Assembly: GCA_031279305.1 (NCBI GenBank)
Contig: JAITIS010000033.1
Coordinates: 1 to 10,913, forward strand
DNA length: 10,913 bases
Origin: Candidatus Margulisiibacteriota bacterium
GTDB lineage: Bacteria; Margulisbacteria; Termititenacia; Termititenacales; Termititenacaceae
Reading direction: 5' to 3'
The notes below the pieces were generated by a model that was not told the origin of the DNA, did not search any database, and saw only the letters and a program-made list of their open reading frames with translations. The position numbers and the translations under genes were made by a program. Shown piece after piece: positions 9,401 through 10,913 of the stretch. Position 1 is the first letter of the stretch; each line of letters opens with the position of its first letter.

Positions 9401-10892
9401 CTTTTTCCGGCGCGATCTGCTCCAGAGTAAAAACTGTCCGCCGTTCATCCAGCCGCGAGGATCCAGAGAGATTTAACAGGGAAATATTCGGGCTGGAGAG
9501 CGTATTGTAGGGGAAAAGCAGCTCGATGCAGGTTTTCATAATCAAAGACACTTGAAAATATCTTTCATTCTCTTTGTAGATCGCGGTGTCGGACATTCCG
9601 TCGGCCAATACTCTGGCCACAGCAAACAAAGTGTCTTCCGCGCCCAGCTCCGCGGCCAGCGGCAGATAAACCGCGGCATCCAGCTCCGGCACGGTATAGC
9701 CTTCCGCCCAGCGGCGCAGATATTTCTGAAGCACAGGAATTAGCCCGGCAGAATGCGCGCCGCTGGCCGGCAAATAGCGCAGACCCGCGGCGATACGCGC
9801 GGGAGCGCGGATGCCGTCCCAGCCTTGCCGTCCGGCGGGCATAATGCGCAAATCGTCGGAGATCCAGGCTTTGGCTGGAATATAATTATGCTGCTCCAGA
9901 CACAGTTTCAATAACTCCAGGCTGTCCAAGCCTCTCTGCGCCCAGGCCTTAGCCTGTTCAGGCTGGCCGCTTCTGTGCAAATAATGCGCGATGCTAAAAG
10001 CTGTTTCTGGAGAAAAATAATCCAGATGAAAATCTTTGATCTCCGGCTTGGCGCGGTAATCTTCCGAAGGCTGCAGGACAGACAGCCCGCCGATAACGGT
10101 ATATTCTTTTTCCAGCGCGGGTATAAATTTTGCCAGTAATCTATCATATCCCTTATCCGTCCAGATGCCGCGCTCCACATTATCCACAGCCACGAGCAAA
10201 GCCATCACCAGATCGTGATCCGCATCGGAAGCCGAATTGCGCGCGCCCGCGCTGTCGGTGTCTGTATCCAAAACCAATTGTCCGTCCTGTATTCTGGCCG
10301 CCCAGGCCGGAAATTCGCCGCCGCTGCCGTTTCTTTCAGCCAGCTTAATCATCTGCTCCATTCCGCGCAGCAGTCCGTCAAAAAGCGCCTGGCTTTCTCC
10401 GGCCGGCACGCCCAGATAATGCGCCCCGCCGGCCACCCGCAGCCAGTACACGCTCTCCGAAACAATCCGGTTATTCGCCGAAGGATCTTGAATAAAATAA
10501 GCGTCGCCAATATTCACCAGAAATCCCTGACCGGAACGATCATTGAGTAAATCATCCAAAGCACCACACAGTCTGGGGCCAAGCGCTTTTTCATAATTGA
10601 GCGGGCTTTTATCCGCGGTCAGTAAATTGCGCAAGGCCACCGCAGAATGCTCCTGCGGGACAAACTGTCCGCCGGCATAGACAAGACGCCGGCTATCGTC
10701 ATAATTGTAGTCGCTTAGTTTAATATTGAGCTCGCCGCTAGAGGCCGGGCGATAGCTATCCGCGGCGGATCTGCCACAGGACACCGCGCCGATCAAAATA
10801 GCCGGACCCAACAAAGCCGCGGCAATACTCCGGCGGAGCCGCTTAAAAAACCCGTTTTCTGTATAACTGACTACTCTAGTTCCCAACCGCAT
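6447..10892 (-). CDS. Large lipoprotein with two GH8-like domains and a helical C-terminal half
   Basis: This gene encodes a predicted 1481-aa envelope protein that may cleave or bind a polysaccharide. In order it shows a basic N-terminus and hydrophobic signal ending at Cys39, a GH8-like domain at about residues 100-400, a second at about 490-800, and a long helical region to the end, which finishes in a basic PPPRRRI tail. GH8 enzymes are inverting endo-glycosidases (cellulase, chitosanase, lichenase, xylanase) with an (alpha/alpha)6 barrel of about 350 residues, so this protein is roughly four times the usual length. The ATG start is chosen because a good Shine-Dalgarno precedes it and the signal peptide follows at once. 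The stop is TAG, and the next gene starts 9 bases later. The GH8 assignment comes from motifs read by eye. Activity and substrate are unknown, and either domain could be a binding relic. Confidence 0.93.
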   Translation of the reverse strand: MRLGTRVVSYTENGFFKRLRRSIAAALLGPAILIGAVSCGRSAADSYRPASSGELNIKLSDYNYDDSRRLVYAGGQFVPQEHSAVALRNLLTADKSPLNYEKALGPRLCGALDDLLNDRSGQGFLVNIGDAYFIQDPSANNRIVSESVYWLRVAGGAHYLGVPAGESQALFDGLLRGMEQMIKLAERNGSGGEFPAWAARIQDGQLVLDTDTDSAGARNSASDADHDLVMALLVAVDNVERGIWTDKGYDRLLAKFIPALEKEYTVIGGLSVLQPSEDYRAKPEIKDFHLDYFSPETAFSIAHYLHRSGQPEQAKAWAQRGLDSLELLKLCLEQHNYIPAKAWISDDLRIMPAGRQGWDGIRAPARIAAGLRYLPASGAHSAGLIPVLQKYLRRWAEGYTVPELDAAVYLPLAAELGAEDTLFAVARVLADGMSDTAIYKENERYFQVSLIMKTCIELLFPYNTLSSPNISLLNLSGSSRLDERRTVFTLEQIAPEKGYYGQTSDGFGYVINNSPSGELLELQDALPEGYYIINSESLAYGFAQAVAEKNWPRVKALLKTIYYLSQKNYRETNQTTKLLPWAVFYNGQDFQIAQKDGISNYGNASASDADLLLLTAMIKAVEQGEDEQDLRNFIALYANEFIQRNIGVYYDRNNNIHLLLLSGGLIGPRFLDGDLVYKFYTSYPNYDWLNVIKDYFQQDGLYNTAGSAFYYAIFSQLLEDTQGLLKKIIARYPDPAQFPNVLELRAVRWDPESGKYGGLQLVEPDAQYPMETPDARQAALWRLPLNIGYNPGGAFSPPAATNYYTYYLQELAKIDFSSTTARFSINDAIYRNGNIHYLANSFVKHWKAGHLSPFYDSRYDVVDAVPDSSEIPSALAGYYQNKSQDYSYLRKFIEYALALAKSRDTAAQAVQVYEDTLLKYLSKDDLKSAKVQITLAPVDKLFDLGNIPALNLLVEKSAIDLVDEYLSILTSMLGYNSEQLLQKINLLLLTAELNNYPPDNPVLRALYLQKIMLWSSLSPLDRSHLRLISARYAEYGDDLVYDYFANPPVKQNELRRLILEWGEYRGDNKIDTLAVNKTLPAGAIPEITDYKLTPQKLSRMEIPRSLKMALIKELVKRDVQSILARNTGDLETALSGYINNLPQEYQMQGFVPVLFAETETIPARIKRDMIDRVLAGIDRSSGTLYGRRYDLASADGRREFNEAYNNYYVMLWSAYKLALYQEANSALKFLNNEDNQKNARAEMAKRAKSLNAVLPRLLQMIDIIQQTGIQMPAAYGDALVDAFAAKYYADIYLDYRQNFAYMDTLADFLNNIYWLGYDLERLASGAATRDLFSKENAELYAQLRPAVYSLIAMYKNYNPNWRENNKLVGVIERITLQEEANIDNIKDTLAKLADLQKNALLYGQLEEYAYYKVSEAYIYAAVTYYDTENGVKINGLDLYNRVLEDEYLDRYDYMVETVRAMAEAVQFRYAESDKPPPRRRI
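6450..8255 (-). other. Helical C-terminal region of gene 1 (about residues 880-1481)
   Basis: About 600 residues follow the second GH8-like domain. They show regular amphipathic patterns, few Gly or Pro clusters, many Tyr, Leu, Ala and Asn, and short helix-pair spacing, which suggests an alpha-solenoid. I do not recognise a named domain, and there is no clean TPR consensus. No transmembrane helix or second signal is visible. The end is charged and Pro/Arg-rich (PPPRRRI). It could be a docking surface for the equally helical product of the next gene, or a spacer. Both ideas are inference only. Confidence 0.5.
8493..9425 (-). other. GH8-like domain B (about residues 490-800 of gene 1)
   Basis: This is a second copy of the same landmark series. 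NSESLAYGFAQAVAEKNW (534-551) carries candidate acid Glu536. LLPWAVFYNGQDF (578-590) is the Trp strand. GNASASDADLLLLTAMIKA (602-620) contains DAD at 608-610. VRWDPESGKYGG (747-758) precedes TPDARQAALWRLPL (772-785), which resembles the DAxRVxLWRxPL ending of GH8 proteins, including bacterial cellulose-synthesis cellulases. Asp774 is kept, but the Arg falls one residue early (DAR rather than DAxR). The spacing from DAD to Asp774, about 165, is longer than in domain A and suggests an insertion at about 625-690. SES in place of SEG is shared with domain A. This domain looks closer to canonical GH8 than A in its SES and DAD segments. Confidence 0.78.
9693..10595 (-). other. GH8-like domain A (about residues 100-400 of gene 1)
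   Basis: The landmarks of glycoside hydrolase family 8 appear in the expected order. VSES (144-147) carries Glu146 at the position of the family's general acid in the usual SEG. FPAWAARIQDGQ (194-205) matches the P-A-W...DGQ strand. NSASDADHDLVMALLVA (219-235) contains the hallmark DAD at 223-225. DYFSPETAF (291-299) matches the (S)YF-P segment. GWDGIRAPARI (357-367) matches the YDAxRVPxR signature, with Asp359 and Arg362. The spacing from Glu146 to DAD is 77 residues and from DAD to Asp359 about 135, compatible with a GH8 barrel. The candidate catalytic residues are kept, so activity is possible. The Gly after the acid Glu is replaced by Ser. Domain limits are approximate. Confidence 0.78.
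10776..10892 (-). other. Signal peptide with lipobox-like cleavage site (residues 1-39)
   Basis: Residues 17-21 are basic (KRLRR). A hydrophobic stretch follows at about 22-36 (SIAAALLGPAILIGA), then AVSC with Cys39 and Gly40. This is the layout of a type II signal peptide, in which Cys39 would be lipidated and become the mature N-terminus. The -3 residue is Ala rather than the usual Leu, so the lipobox is relaxed, and cleavage by signal peptidase I near the same place is the alternative. A Ser/Ala/Asp-rich linker follows, as expected for a tether. The protein should act outside the cytoplasmic membrane. Confidence 0.75.
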
Positions 10893-10895
10893 AAT

Positions 10896-10903
10896 TCACC
10901 TCT
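10896..10903 (-). promoter_or_regulatory. Ribosome binding site of gene 1
   Basis: Read on the minus strand the bases are AGAGGTGA, and six bases separate GAGG from the ATG at 10892. This strong match to the anti-Shine-Dalgarno supports the chosen start. A TAA lies just upstream (10905-10903) and might end a preceding gene, but only eight further bases are visible, so that cannot be shown. No promoter can be seen within the window. Confidence 0.8.
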
Positions 10904-10913
10904 TATGCCGCCA

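Noticed and set aside
10815..10840. Twin arginine (RLRRSIAA) near the N-terminus of gene 1 as a possible Tat signal
   Set aside because: The residues after RR do not match the RRxFLK consensus, and the h-region ends in a lipobox-like Cys. An ordinary Sec lipoprotein signal explains the sequence better.
10903..10913. End of an upstream gene (TAA at 10905-10903)
   Set aside because: Only eight bases precede the triplet in the window, so a reading frame cannot be shown.

Overview
The whole window is coding on the minus strand and appears to hold just two very large genes, read from right to left. There are no RNA genes, mobile elements, CRISPR arrays or intergenic stretches longer than about 20 bases. 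The standard genetic code, clear Shine-Dalgarno sequences before both genes and a lipoprotein-type signal on the first product indicate a bacterium, probably diderm. G+C is roughly half, judged by eye on sampled lines. I cannot place the organism further. Very long Ala/Leu/Tyr-rich helical proteins like these are known from several poorly cultured phyla, but the sequence does not decide between them.

Gene 1 (10892 to 6447, 1481 aa, complete) begins with a signal peptide ending in a lipobox-like AVSC. It then carries what reads as two consecutive glycoside hydrolase family 8 (GH8)-like (alpha/alpha)6-barrel domains, at about residues 100-400 and 490-800. Each has the family landmarks in order: an SES segment with the candidate acid Glu, a P-W segment, the SASDAD motif, and an Asp near an Arg close to the C-terminal end. 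About 600 residues of helical sequence of unknown type follow.

Gene 2 (from 6437 to beyond the left edge, at least 2145 aa, no stop in the window) starts 9 bases after the stop of gene 1, and its Shine-Dalgarno overlaps that stop codon. It has no visible signal peptide or clear transmembrane segment. It appears to be almost entirely helical, TPR/solenoid-like sequence. Within it is a direct tandem duplication of a unit of about 320-330 residues: LAKLTAG and LD(Y/F)xWSL recur exactly 320 residues apart. A third, more diverged copy follows.

Together the genes look like a translationally coupled pair: a surface or periplasmic GH8-like lipoprotein and a giant helical-repeat partner. GH8 enzymes paired with TPR proteins are familiar from exopolysaccharide systems such as cellulose secretion (BcsZ with BcsC). 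A role in making, exporting or trimming a polysaccharide is therefore a reasonable hypothesis, but nothing in the window names the substrate. The double GH8-like arrangement and the giant tandem-repeat partner are the parts most likely to be undescribed.
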